Positions 14,143 through 23,538 of a stretch of DNA of 64,000 bases are shown here, in pieces; the stretch's first letter is position 1, and each line of letters opens with the position of its first letter. Source of the stretch: Dehalococcoidia bacterium. Its GTDB lineage: Bacteria > Chloroflexota > Dehalococcoidia > DSTF01 > WHTK01. The translations under genes were made by a program, and so were the position numbers. The notes under the pieces were generated by a model. It was not told where the DNA came from. It searched no databases and was given only the letters and a program-made list of their open reading frames with translations. The stretch is from NCBI GenBank assembly GCA_009377745.1, contig WHTK01000005.1, positions 94,438 through 158,437 on the forward strand. The letters are read 5' to 3'.

Positions 14143-16618
14143 GTGGCTGCCCGAAACGACCCCGCCGAAATGGACCGATATCACCGCACCCGGACAAGAC
14201 TTATCAAGCTAACCGCGGCAGCCGCACTGGGGCTGATTCTCGGTGGCGGCGCTCTGCTGACCCCGACACTCACGGCGACCCCATCGGCCGAGGCCGACCC
14301 TGCCACGAAGATCATCGAGCAGAGCGCGACCCTTTCGACCAGCAACCAGAACATGTGGGGCGGCGCCGCCGGCACTCCCCTGGACCAGACCATCACCCTC
14401 TTCAACGAGACCTGGGATGAGTCCGGGGGCTTCGATGGCGTTGAGGAAGCCTGCGTCGATTTCGAGGTCGAAGAGGTCTGCGCCGATTTCGGCGCCAGCT
14501 TTGACGCCTCCGTCAGCGGCGAGATCGGCATGTCCATCGGCCTGGAAGGGCTCGATGGCGGCAAGCTCAGCATCACCTACCCGGTGACAGTGAAATTTGA
14601 GGCGCCGGCCGATAACTCCCTTCGACCCCGGCGACGCCGTCGATATCAAGACCTCGATGATCGTCGACTCTGCCAACGCCAAGATTGTCGCCGAGTTCCC
14701 CGGCCTCGACCGTATCAGCTGGGACGGCGTTTTCGCCTTCAACTCTACGGCCAGTGGTTCATTCTGTGTATTCGATTGCATCGAGGGCGAGATCTTTGAC
14801 ATCGGCTTCGATGAGAGCGGCGAGATCTTCGGCTTCGACCCGAGCAGTCTCAACGGCTGCTTCAACATCCTCATCAATTTCCCTGCCGGTCTTAGCCAGT
14901 ATGACGACTTGGACGAGAACAACGATGACGACGAGCGTTGTAACCACAATGGCTACATCTTCAACCCGGACGTGGACGTAACCTCCACCTTCAACGCCGC
15001 TAACGGCACCATCTCCGCCGCTGGTCAGAACACCTACGTCATCATCCCCGTCAGCGCCGTTACCTGGGCGGGCCGTCTGGCCGGCCTTCCTCCCTACATT
15101 CAGCTCAATCTTGGCACCGTCGACCTGGGCGGCGTTACCATCAGCTGGACCACCTTCAACGTCATCATCACCGCGATCGAGAAGATGAAGCAGGACTTAC
15201 TCTTTACGCCGCGCGTGGATGTCAACCTGGACTGGGACAAGACGCTCTCTTTCAAAGTCCTCGACGGTACCACCAGCGCCGAGCTGCAAAACAGCAGCGG
15301 CACTGATGCCACCTTCAAGGTCGGCGATACATTGCGGCTGACCACCAACGCCGTGAACAACAAGGTCATCCCGATTACTCCCACGCTCTCCATGGGCAGC
15401 GCAACCATGTCGAACAACACCCGCAGCTCCACCTCCGGCGAGCTGACGCTCAAGGCGCTGTCGTTCACCATCGGCACGCCGCCCTGGGAGGTCTGCCTTG
15501 GCGAACTTGGTTGTCTCGATATTTGGGATGGCGAGACCGAAAACTTCGGCCCCGTCTACCAGGAGAACTTCGCCATCGGCACGGCCGACCACAATATCTT
15601 CAACTCCACCTTCAACATCGGCGGCTTCAACTCGCCGGAGCTAGATCCCTTCGATATCGTCCCGCGCCCCATCATCGAGGTGCGCAAGGACCTGGTACCT
15701 GCCAACTCCCCCGGTAAGTTCAACCTCAAGATCGATAGCACCGTGCATGCCACCAACGTCGGTGACGAAGGCCACACCGACCGTATTCCCGTTGAGCCTG
15801 GCACTCGCACGATCTCCGAAACCGAGGGCACCAACGCCGACCTCAACTTCTTCGACATCTCCATCACCTGCGTTGAGTACGATGGTGGCGACGTCCACAC
15901 AGAGAGCGCCGGCGCCAGTCCCGGTCTCGGCTCCAGCATGGACATAGAACTTGAAGGCGGCGAGGACCTGATCTGCACGATCAAGAACCGCCTGCCCGCG
16001 CCGGAAGACTGCGATTCCATGACCTTCGACAACGTCATCCTCGGCACGCCGGATAGCAACGCGGCCGATACCCTCGACGGCACCAACAAGCGCGACATCA
16101 TCATCGGTTATGGCGGCAATGACGTAATCGACAGCTTCCTGGGCGACGACTGCGTCGCCGGCAATGCAGGCGATGACAGGATTTCCACCGGCGCCGGCAA
16201 GGATGTCGTCGATGGCGGGACGGGCGACGACACCATCGATTCGGGCACTGACAATGACACGGTGTACGGCGGCGATGACGATGACATGATTTCCAGCGGC
16301 AACGGCAACGACGACATCGAGGGAGGCGACGGCGACGACACCATCCTTGGTGGTAATAACAACGACACGATCCACGGAAATGCCGGCGCCGACACCATCA
16401 ACGCGGGTAACGGTAATGACACGGTGCATGGCGGTGGGAGCAACGACAACATCATCGGCGGCATCGGCAACGACCTGCTCTACGGCAACTCCGGCAGCGG
16501 CGACGTGATCAACGGTGGCTTTGGCACTGACAAGTGTCACGCAGCGGACGGAGGCGGATCGGCAAGCCCCGGCGAAACCGTGAAGCTTTGCGAACAGCAG
16601 GCTCCTGTGCTGCCGTAA
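14143..16618 (+). CDS. Secreted RTX-type calcium-binding repeat protein, interrupted by one frameshift
   Basis: One long coding region read in two frames. The first part (GTG 14143) has a basic N-terminus and signal segment (LIKLTAAAALGLILGGGALL) and acidic export-protein sequence. At 14617-14620 (TCCC) the frame must shift by one base: removing one C joins APADNS to FDPGDAVDIKTSMIVDS smoothly. The second part has beta-rich repeats and, from about 16095 to 16530, more than a dozen RTX nonapeptide units such as GGNGNDxxx, which bind calcium and fold outside the cell. Total about 824 residues if repaired. A single-base assembly error, a recent mutation or programmed slippage are possible. A strong hairpin terminator follows. 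Confidence 0.82.
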
Positions 16619-16642
16619 TTGCCAGCGACAGCTATTTAGAGA

Positions 16643-16667
16643 GAGGCCCTCCAAATTGGAGGGCCTC
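16643..16667 (+). terminator. Rho-independent-like hairpin after the RTX gene
   Basis: GAGGCCCTCC (16643-16652), loop AAATT, GGAGGGCCTC (16658-16667): a perfect 10-bp stem starting 24 bp after the stop. The U-tract is poor (TGCATT). Confidence 0.7.
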
Positions 16668-16890
16668 TGCATTGACGGGACTCTGCCGCCGCCAAATCCT
16701 GGCCGACGATGTCCCATCGTCTCACTGCACCTGGAGCTAGCGGCAAACAGTATGAGGAGCGCCCGCTGGGAGGTCTAAGTCAGTCTCACCAGCCGTTACG
16801 GATTTACCCGAGCCTGCGTTTCTAGATCGTACGAAGGAATCGGCGGTTACCCGGGTGGCTCCCTGGGCGCCGCACGCGAAAGGAATCGCA

Positions 16891-17118
16891 GTGCTGTTCT
16901 TCAAGAAGTCAGGCAAGACCCATCTGAATGATGTCGATCTGGAGGAAGTCCGGCGCCGCGTCCACGGCATCCGCGAAGTTAGTGAACGGCCTGCCAGTCT
17001 TCAGCTCTTCGCCAAGCTGGGGGAGGAGGGCGGCGTCCGTCAGATGCCCGCCATGACCGAATTTCCGGTGATCCCGCGGCTTCTGCCCGGCCAGATCCCT
17101 TCAGCCGGAGATCGATAA
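16891..17118 (+). CDS. Small hypothetical protein
   Basis: 75 residues from GTG 16891 (AAAGGA lies 6 nt upstream). Starts LFFKKSGKTHLNDVDLEEVR and continues as a charged, partly helical peptide. No signal peptide or membrane helix after the first four residues, and no recognised domain. The frame is open further upstream but without a site. It stands alone between the RTX terminator and the monooxygenase-type gene. Existence is moderately likely. Confidence 0.4.
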   Translation: MLFFKKSGKTHLNDVDLEEVRRRVHGIREVSERPASLQLFAKLGEEGGVRQMPAMTEFPVIPRLLPGQIPSAGDR

Positions 17119-17140
17119 CCCAGTCTGCTGCCGTAGAGTC

Positions 17141-17149
17141 TGCTAGCAT
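17141..17149 (+). promoter_or_regulatory. Extended -10 promoter element
   Basis: TGCTAGCAT (extended -10) 33 bp before the GTG at 17183, leaving room for a leader with the AGGAGG site at 17173-17178. Confidence 0.45.
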
Positions 17150-17182
17150 CCATCCAACGCGAATTTGATGTCAGGAGGCGAT

Positions 17183-17485
17183 GTGTACGTAGTCCTCGGC
17201 CTGCACAAAATCCTGCCCAACCATCTCGATGAATATCTGGCAAACGTCGCCCTGCACGCGGCCAACAGCCAGTCCGAGCCCGGCTGCGTCCGTTACGAGG
17301 CGCTGCAGGACGCCGATGACGCCACCATTTTTTGCCTGTTCGAAGTCTTCCAAGACGAAGCGGCCTTCCTTGCCCATCGCGAGGCACAACACTACAAGTG
17401 GTGGATGGAGCTCTCGCGTGACTGGCGTGATGGGCCGGTGGTGGACCAGCACGTGATGGACTTCGTCACGCCCAAGCCATCCTGA
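17183..17485 (+). CDS. Antibiotic biosynthesis monooxygenase (ABM/YgiN) domain protein
   Basis: A 100-residue dimeric alpha-beta barrel protein. VYVVLGLHKILPNHLDEYLA, ANSQSEPGCVRYEAL, FEVFQDEAAFLAHREAQHY are the typical ABM pattern: first strand, the E-x-G-C segment, and the helix with AF-xx-H. Members include quinol monooxygenase YgiN and small heme-free oxygenases. GTG at 17183 is chosen because a perfect AGGAGG sits 4 nt upstream. A stand-alone gene with its own promoter; substrate unknown. Confidence 0.88.
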   Translation: MYVVLGLHKILPNHLDEYLANVALHAANSQSEPGCVRYEALQDADDATIFCLFEVFQDEAAFLAHREAQHYKWWMELSRDWRDGPVVDQHVMDFVTPKPS

Positions 17486-17550
17486 ATCATCGGGGATTGT
17501 TTCCCTTAGACCGCCGAACGGCTGGGACTCCGGACTCAGCGGCCTTGATC

Positions 17551-17556
17551 TAGAAT
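17551..17556 (+). promoter_or_regulatory. -10 box for a leaderless transcript
   Basis: TAGAAT, 6 nt, then the GTG at 17563. No Shine-Dalgarno site fits between them. Confidence 0.45.
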
Positions 17557-17562
17557 TCGGGC

Positions 17563-18336
17563 GTGACCCGCGACACACAGCCAACCCAGGAGCCTCTTGA
17601 GACCTCCTTGCTCACGGCTGAAAAGCTACTGCGCTGGCGCCATCGAGATGGCAAGTCACCGTCCATTGCATCTCCGAAAGGCGTCGTCTTGACGCACCAG
17701 GGTAGGCTCGCCGGCAATTTGGCGCCGCGTTGGGGCCGTAAGACGTACCGGGGTCTCTCAGCGGAGCTGGTTACTCTGCCTCGGAGCAGCGGCGCCGTCG
17801 CGATCAGTCGCGGCCTCGCGGTCGGCGGTCCGGCGGTGGCCATCTTCGTCGAAGAGCTGGCGGTCTACGGTGTCAGGGCGATCATAGGCGTCGATATCGC
17901 GGGCAGCCTGGACGAGAAGCTGCGCAGCGGCTCGGTCGCCGTCATCGAAACAGCGCTTGTGGGCGATGGCACGTCGCCTCACTATGCGGCCGGCAGCGCG
18001 ATGGTCACGCCTGACGCTGACCTCTCGGCCGGCCTTCAAGCCGCTCTGCGTACCCAGGGTCTCGACTTCAGCACGGCGAGCGTTTGGTCTACCGACGCCC
18101 CTTTCCGCGAGACACCCACGGAGATCAGGCGCTTCCGAGATCAGGGCGCATCCCTGGTCGATATGGAGACCGCAGCCCTCTTTGCTTCCGCAGGCGCTCT
18201 CGGCATCACGGCGGCGAGCGTGTTGATCGTCGCGGACGAGCTGTTCGATGGCTGGCGGCCACCCTCTGACATGACGGGGATCCAGTCGCGTCTCGGACGC
18301 GCGGCGCTCGCAGCCGTCGAGTGCCTGCGGACATGA
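17563..18336 (+). CDS. Nucleoside phosphorylase family protein (PNP/UDP type)
   Basis: A 257-residue member of the PNP_UDP_1 family, which cleaves nucleosides with phosphate to a free base and sugar-1-phosphate. Visible: GAVAISRGLAVGGPAVAIFVEEL (phosphate side), IIGVDIAGSLDEKLRSGSVAV, and QGASLVDMETAALFASAGAL with the ribose-binding Met-Glu, then VADELFDG where the catalytic Asp lies. GTG start, apparently leaderless. It overlaps the glycosyltransferase gene by 4 bp (ATGA), so it leads the glycan operon, where it may salvage bases or be a housekeeping passenger. Base specificity cannot be told. Confidence 0.85.
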   Translation: MTRDTQPTQEPLETSLLTAEKLLRWRHRDGKSPSIASPKGVVLTHQGRLAGNLAPRWGRKTYRGLSAELVTLPRSSGAVAISRGLAVGGPAVAIFVEELAVYGVRAIIGVDIAGSLDEKLRSGSVAVIETALVGDGTSPHYAAGSAMVTPDADLSAGLQAALRTQGLDFSTASVWSTDAPFRETPTEIRRFRDQGASLVDMETAALFASAGALGITAASVLIVADELFDGWRPPSDMTGIQSRLGRAALAAVECLRT

Positions 18337-19517
18337 ACCCAGCGGTCGTCGTCATCGCCTACAACCGGCCAGCGGCGCTGCGGCGGCTGCTCGACTCGCT
18401 AGAGCGCGCCACCTATCCGGAGGGCGAGACGACCCCGCTCATCATCTCGATCGACCGCGGCGAGGAGCCGGCGGCGTCCGAGGTCTTGTCCAGAGCGGAG
18501 GCGTTCGAATGGCGCTTTGGGCCGAAGCAGATCATTCGCCAGCCGAGCCGGCTCGGCCTCGTGGCTCATTTCCAGGCCTGCGGCCGTCTCTCCGCCGAGC
18601 ACGGCGGCGTGATCATCCTCGAAGACGACCTCACGGTCGCGCCGCCGTTCTACAGCTTCGCCGTGCAAGCTCTCGCGAAGTATGAAGAAGACGAGCGTAT
18701 CGGCGGGGTCTGCCTCTACGGCCTCTGGTTCAACGGCTTCACCCAGGAGCCGTTTTCGCCGATAGAGGACGGCTCCGATGCTTTCTTCCTGAAGCTGCCT
18801 TACACGCAGGGCCTGGCATTTACCGCGTCCCAATGGCGGGCCTTTGATGAGTGGTCCCAGCGCAACAAGGCCGGCCCCCATCCGGGACTACCGTCTCAAT
18901 TTCTGCGCTTTGAGGCGGACGAGTGGTTTCCGGAGCTCGCCTACTATCTGGTCGCCCGGCGAAAGCTGTTCTGCTTTCCGCGAGTCTCGCTCACTGCCGG
19001 GTGGGGTGACGCCGGCGCCCACTTTGCCGGCGGCACTTCCTGGTTTCAGACGCCCTTGCAGGCTGGCGACCGCCGGTTCCAGTTACCGGAGCTGGATGAT
19101 GCCGTCGCTGTCTATGATGCCTTTTACGAGATCGAACCTGGAAAATTGCGCCGCCTGGCGACGCATTTACCCCCTCATGGTTTTGATGTCGACCTCAACG
19201 CTACCAAGCGCCCGGCCAACCTCCACCGTGACTACGTCCTGACGACTCGCCTTGTGAGGCAAGCAGTTGCTACCTTTGGGCTGGAGATGTACCCGCCGGA
19301 AGCAAACGTGGCTCAGGCTGTGGCGGGGAGTCAGATTTCCCTTGCCCTGCGGGAGGACGTCAATTGGGACCTCTGGGCAGGTGTAGAAGCCCGAAGGCGT
19401 CTGCATGCCCACGCCTGGTCGCGCAACCGGCCCAGCCGCCGCCGCTCGGCGCTGTTTGCCGCTGCTGAGGTGGTGCAGACGGCGCGCCGGTGGTGGAGCC
19501 AACGTACCGCGAAATAA
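18333..19517 (+). CDS. Glycosyltransferase, GT-A fold
   Basis: 394 residues. The N-terminal PAVVVIAYNRPAALRRLLDS with LIISIDRG is a GT-A fold start, and GGVIILEDDLTVAPPFYSF carries the DxD-like EDDL metal site. This arrangement resembles GlcNAc-transferase-I-like and other GT2-clan proteins that read a partner's side chain. The C-terminal part has WFPELAYY and a basic tail with no membrane helix, so it is cytosolic or peripheral. ATG 18333 overlaps the previous stop. First of a run of coupled glycan genes; acceptor unknown. Confidence 0.8.
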   Translation: MNPAVVVIAYNRPAALRRLLDSLERATYPEGETTPLIISIDRGEEPAASEVLSRAEAFEWRFGPKQIIRQPSRLGLVAHFQACGRLSAEHGGVIILEDDLTVAPPFYSFAVQALAKYEEDERIGGVCLYGLWFNGFTQEPFSPIEDGSDAFFLKLPYTQGLAFTASQWRAFDEWSQRNKAGPHPGLPSQFLRFEADEWFPELAYYLVARRKLFCFPRVSLTAGWGDAGAHFAGGTSWFQTPLQAGDRRFQLPELDDAVAVYDAFYEIEPGKLRRLATHLPPHGFDVDLNATKRPANLHRDYVLTTRLVRQAVATFGLEMYPPEANVAQAVAGSQISLALREDVNWDLWAGVEARRRLHAHAWSRNRPSRRRSALFAAAEVVQTARRWWSQRTAK

Positions 19518-19710
19518 GGAGCCCGCGGCAGAACGCGATTCTGGATTCGGGCGTATATGTAAGAGATGCGCCGTCCGGACAATCCCTGTGGAAGCAGCCT
19601 GCCGATCCAGTCTCCAGATGCCCACCAATCCCGATCAGCCGTGAGGCTGTCCTGCTGGTCGCGGGATTGCCCAAGGCCGGCCGCCTCGATTAGCGTCACG
19701 AGGTGATCGG

Positions 19711-21114
19711 GTGCGACTGGTGATGGCCGAAGCAGGAGCCGCGTCCGCGACAACTACGGACCGGCGCGCTGTCGTGGCCGAGGCGTTGCGGCCCCTGGCG
19801 CGGCTTGCTCTGAGCGGCCTCATTGTCCTCAGCCCCTTCCGAGCCCGCGTCAGCGTCCTGGACGAGCGCATCACCGATACGATCTACATCGAGTACACCA
19901 GCTTTCTACTCTTCGTCAGCGACGTCTTCCTGATCGCCGTGCTGGCCGTGTGGGGCCTCTCGCTTATCCTTCAACCGCGCAAAGTCTGGCTCGGGCCGGC
20001 CCTCATCCGCTGGCCCGTGATTGGCCTCCTGCTGGCGATCTGGGCCTCGATACCGCTCTCGGTCGACCCATCACTCTCTGTATACAACGCTTTGCGGGTC
20101 ACGCTGGCGGCGGGACTCTTCGTCTATTGCGCCAACGAGATCGACTCGTTGACCAGGCTGCTCCCAGCTCTGACATTGATGGTCACGGTCCAGGCGCTGG
20201 TTGGCATCGGCCAGGTTCTGGGTCAGGAATCGCTCGGCCTCAGCGCCCTGGGTGAGTACGATCTCTCGCCGGACGCTCCCAGCGCCAGCATCGTCTGGAC
20301 CGAGGACGAGCCGCGACTACTGCGTGGCTACGGCCTTACAGACCACCCGAACCTCCTTGGTGGCGCATTGGCTTTGGGCCTGCTGCTCCTCGCCACTTGC
20401 CTTCGTGCCCTGCGAGGCCCGGTGTGGCCGGGGCTGCTGACTGCCCTCTTTGCCCTGGGAGTGGTTGCCCTGCTGCTCTCGTTTTCGCGCTCCGCCATGG
20501 TCGGCTTCGCGGCCGGTGCGGCTATGATTTTCTTCCTGCTCGCCTACCGCCGTGACTGGTCGAGCTTTGGGGCCTGGCTTGGGGCCTGCCTGGCCTCGGG
20601 CCTGATCCTCGCCGCCTTCCTGGCGCCCTATGCTCCCTATCTCTGGGCTCGTGCCAGCGCCGGCGCTGCCCTCGAAGGCAGCACCGAAGCCCGATCTCTC
20701 AACGAACGCGAGGCCTTGGCCAAGGTCTCCAACGAGATATTCATCGATAACCCCGTCACCGGCGCCGGCATGGGGGCGCTGCCCCTAGCGATGCGTGAGG
20801 CTTTCCCCGAGTTCGGCTTCGACTATCAGCCTGCCCATACCGTCCTCCTGACCGCCGCCGCCGAAACCGGGCTGCCCGGTGCTTTCTTCTACGGCGTCCT
20901 CCTGGTTACGCCCTGGGTTTTGCTCTGGTACCGACGGCGTCAGCTGACGCCGGAGCTGATCGGGGTCTCCGGAGCACTGCTAGCGCTGAGCATTGTCGGC
21001 CTCTTCGACTACTACACCTGGAGCCGAGCGCCGGGGCAGGCCTGGCTCTGGATCACGCTGGGCCTCTGGTGCGGAGCCTACGCGCGGGCACTGAAAGCAG
21101 ATGCCGATGCTTGA
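19711..21114 (+). CDS. O-antigen ligase / polymerase family membrane protein (Wzy_C)
   Basis: A 467-residue protein with about ten to twelve hydrophobic helices and a large periplasmic loop. The loop holds the Wzy_C/RfaL pattern: LLRGYGLTDHPNLLGGALAL, then AEAREALAKVSNEIFIDNPV-type sequence, TGAGMGALPLAM, and PAHTVLLTAAAETGLPGAFF with the catalytic-side His. Such proteins ligate or polymerise lipid-linked glycans outside the membrane. GTG at 19711 has GAGG 7 nt upstream; ATG 19723 is an alternative. About 190 bp separate it from the previous gene; its end overlaps the next by 14 bp. Confidence 0.85.
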   Translation: MRLVMAEAGAASATTTDRRAVVAEALRPLARLALSGLIVLSPFRARVSVLDERITDTIYIEYTSFLLFVSDVFLIAVLAVWGLSLILQPRKVWLGPALIRWPVIGLLLAIWASIPLSVDPSLSVYNALRVTLAAGLFVYCANEIDSLTRLLPALTLMVTVQALVGIGQVLGQESLGLSALGEYDLSPDAPSASIVWTEDEPRLLRGYGLTDHPNLLGGALALGLLLLATCLRALRGPVWPGLLTALFALGVVALLLSFSRSAMVGFAAGAAMIFFLLAYRRDWSSFGAWLGACLASGLILAAFLAPYAPYLWARASAGAALEGSTEARSLNEREALAKVSNEIFIDNPVTGAGMGALPLAMREAFPEFGFDYQPAHTVLLTAAAETGLPGAFFYGVLLVTPWVLLWYRRRQLTPELIGVSGALLALSIVGLFDYYTWSRAPGQAWLWITLGLWCGAYARALKADADA

Positions 21115-22636
21115 CCTGATCTTCGTGCCGGTGCTGCTGATCTACTTCTCGATTGTGACCTGCCTCTTTCTCTACGGCGCCAACTTCTTTCATCTCACCG
21201 TCATCGCCCTGCGAGCGTGCCGTGTCTCGCCACCGGCCCTGATACCGGAGGTCTGGCCAAGGGTCGCTGTGCAACTGCCTGTGTACAACGAGATGTATGT
21301 CGCCCGCCGGCTGATCGATGCCGCCGCCCGGCTCGACTATCCTACTGACCGGCTCGAGATACAGGTTCTCGATGACTCCACGGACGAGACGGTCGCCGTA
21401 GTCGAGCAGGCCGTCGAGCACTGGCGAGCGCAGGGCCGCGACATCAGCCACGTGCGCCGTCCCTCGCGGCAGGGCTTCAAGGCCGGCGCTCTGGCTTACG
21501 GCATGGAGCTGACGAACGCAGAGTACCTGGCCGTCTTTGACGCCGACTTCATCCCCCAGCCAGACTTTCTACGGCGCACCTGCCCCGTCCTCTACGCCGA
21601 TGACAGTCTTGCCTTTGTCCAGACGCGCTGGGGCCACACCAATCGCGGCCACTCGCCGCTGACGATGCTGCAGGCCCTCTCGATCGACGGACACTTCGCG
21701 ATTGAGCAGTACTCGCGCTGGCGCGCGGGCTACTGCTTCAACTTCAACGGCACTGCCGGTGTCTGGCGACGGGAAGCGCTGGCCGACGCCGGCGGCTGGA
21801 ACTGGGACACCCTGACCGAAGACCTCGATATCTCTTATCGAGCCTTTCTGCGTGGCTGGCGCGCGGCCTACCTGCGCGACGTCGAGGCGCCGGCAGAGCT
21901 AACCGCCAGCTTTGCGGCCTACCGGCGACAGCAGCATCGCTGGGCGCGCGGTAGCCTGCAGTGCGCCCAGAAGCATGTCCCCGCGATCTGGAAATCGACG
22001 GTGTTGCCGCTCTGGACCAAGATTCAGGCGACGTTGCACCTGACCGGCTACTGCATCCATCTTTTGATGCTGGCGCTCTGCTTCCTTTATCCCGTGCTGC
22101 TGGCCGTGTCGGCGCAGTACCCCTCGTTGCTCTCACTATTTGGCTTCATGGCCGTCTTCAACCTTGCCGGCCTCGCGCCAACCGTGCTCTTCACGTCGGC
22201 TCAACAGCAGCTCAACCGCCGCTGGTGGACCATGGCGCCGCTAGTGCTGCTGCTCAGCCTCCTGGGCGCCGGCATGATGCTGACGACTGCCCGGGCCGCC
22301 TGGCAATCGCTATCGCAAGCGCCGGGCGCTTTCGAGCGGACGCCCAAGTTTGGTCTCGGCGGCCAGAGACGGGAATGGCTACGCCTGCGCTACGAGCTGC
22401 CGGTTGATAAGATCGTGATTGCGGAGTACGCCCTGTGCGCCTTCAACCTCTACACCAGCTACACGGCCCTCAGTCATCAAGTCTGGACGGTGGCCCTCTA
22501 CACAGCCGTCTTCGGCCTGGGCCTGGGCCTTACCGCGACCCTTACACTTGCTCAGGCCGCGAGCCGGTGGCTACAGTTGCGTGGCGAAGCGCCGTCATCG
22601 ATCCAGGCAAGCGCGCCGGTGGCGGGCGAACCATGA
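21101..22636 (+). CDS. Membrane glycosyltransferase, cellulose-synthase-like (GT2)
   Basis: 511 residues: an N-terminal helix, a GT-A domain, and four or more C-terminal helices. Processive/CslA-type motifs are complete: VAVQLPVYNE, VLDDSTDETV (first Asp), VFDADFIPQ (DxD), TEDLDIS (base TED) and QQHRWARGS (QxxRW). Such enzymes synthesise beta-linked glycan or glucomannan and extrude it, or attach a single sugar to a lipid. The gene overlaps the ligase gene upstream and the nucleotidyltransferase-like gene downstream (ATGA), so it belongs to a tightly coupled surface-glycan operon. Confidence 0.9.
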   Translation: MPMLDLIFVPVLLIYFSIVTCLFLYGANFFHLTVIALRACRVSPPALIPEVWPRVAVQLPVYNEMYVARRLIDAAARLDYPTDRLEIQVLDDSTDETVAVVEQAVEHWRAQGRDISHVRRPSRQGFKAGALAYGMELTNAEYLAVFDADFIPQPDFLRRTCPVLYADDSLAFVQTRWGHTNRGHSPLTMLQALSIDGHFAIEQYSRWRAGYCFNFNGTAGVWRREALADAGGWNWDTLTEDLDISYRAFLRGWRAAYLRDVEAPAELTASFAAYRRQQHRWARGSLQCAQKHVPAIWKSTVLPLWTKIQATLHLTGYCIHLLMLALCFLYPVLLAVSAQYPSLLSLFGFMAVFNLAGLAPTVLFTSAQQQLNRRWWTMAPLVLLLSLLGAGMMLTTARAAWQSLSQAPGAFERTPKFGLGGQRREWLRLRYELPVDKIVIAEYALCAFNLYTSYTALSHQVWTVALYTAVFGLGLGLTATLTLAQAASRWLQLRGEAPSSIQASAPVAGEP

Positions 22637-23538
22637 CGGCGACGGTCAGCCGCGAGCTTTCTGCCCTGGAAGTCGCTGTCCTTGAGACGGTCGCCTACTC
22701 CGACGTCTTCGACTTTCCCGTCACCGCGGAGGAGGTCTGGCGCTCCCTGCCCACGCCCGCCTCCCTTGCCGGCGTGACCTCGGCTCTGGCGTCCGTGTGC
22801 ATTCTTCCGGAGATGCTTGCCTGCTCCCAACCCTACTTCCATTTCAAAGGGCGCGAAGAGCTGGTTGCCCGGCGAGAGCGCCGACGGGAAAGCTCGACCG
22901 TCCTCAGGCTTAAAGCTGAGACCTATGCTGGCCTGATCGCGCGGCTGCCCTTCGTGCGGATGGTCGCTCTCACCGGCTCACTGGCCGTCCATAACTCGGA
23001 CGACGACGACGATATCGACTACCTGATCGTCACGGAGCCGGGACGGGTCTGGCTCACCCGCGCCATGACGATGCTCATCGTCCGGCTGGCCGGCCTACGC
23101 GGAGTTACGCTCTGCCCCAACTACTTCCTCGCCGAGTCCGTCCTGGCCCTGCCTCAACGCGATCTCTACACGGCGCGGGAGTTGCTGCAGATGATCCCTC
23201 TGGCCGGCCGGGCTGTCTACGACCGCATGCTGGCAGCCAACGTCTGGTGGCGCGATTTCCTGCCCAACGCTGAGCCAGCTCAACCAACCCTCAGTCTTAA
23301 CCGCGGCCGGTCGCTATTCCGGCGTCTGGCCGAGGTCGGCCTACGCACCTCGCTGGGGTCGTTCGCCGAATCCTGGCTGCTGCGCGGCAAGGCAGCGGAG
23401 CTGCGTGGTCAGGCAGGCGGCAACGAAGAGGCCGTCTTCGATGAGACGATGTGCAAGGGCCACTTTGATGGCTATCGCCGCCGCACCCAGGAAGCCGTGG
23501 CCAAGCGTCTGAGCAAATTGTCTGGAAGCCAGCCATGA
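22633..23538 (+). CDS. Nucleotidyltransferase-fold protein
   Basis: 301 residues. VRMVALTGSLAVHNSDDDD followed by IDYLIVTEPG is a pol-beta nucleotidyltransferase core: the G-S helix and the two metal-binding aspartates. The N-terminal part (ALEVAVLETVAYSDVFDFPV) resembles a winged helix and the rest is helical with no membrane span. Chloroflexota and other bacteria carry such proteins in operons with radical SAM and glycosyltransferase genes; their substrate is not known. ATG 22633 overlaps the preceding stop, and its own stop overlaps the radical SAM start. Confidence 0.65.
   Translation: MTATVSRELSALEVAVLETVAYSDVFDFPVTAEEVWRSLPTPASLAGVTSALASVCILPEMLACSQPYFHFKGREELVARRERRRESSTVLRLKAETYAGLIARLPFVRMVALTGSLAVHNSDDDDDIDYLIVTEPGRVWLTRAMTMLIVRLAGLRGVTLCPNYFLAESVLALPQRDLYTARELLQMIPLAGRAVYDRMLAANVWWRDFLPNAEPAQPTLSLNRGRSLFRRLAEVGLRTSLGSFAESWLLRGKAAELRGQAGGNEEAVFDETMCKGHFDGYRRRTQEAVAKRLSKLSGSQP

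Noticed and set aside
16095..16530. Tandem DNA repeat as a mobile or CRISPR element
   Set aside because: It encodes RTX calcium-binding units; the periodicity is at protein level.
15641..16717. Long open frame of 358 codons antisense to the RTX region
   Set aside because: It mirrors the RTX repeats (Val/Ile/Asp-rich because GGxGxD codons reverse to such residues); no start site or family match.
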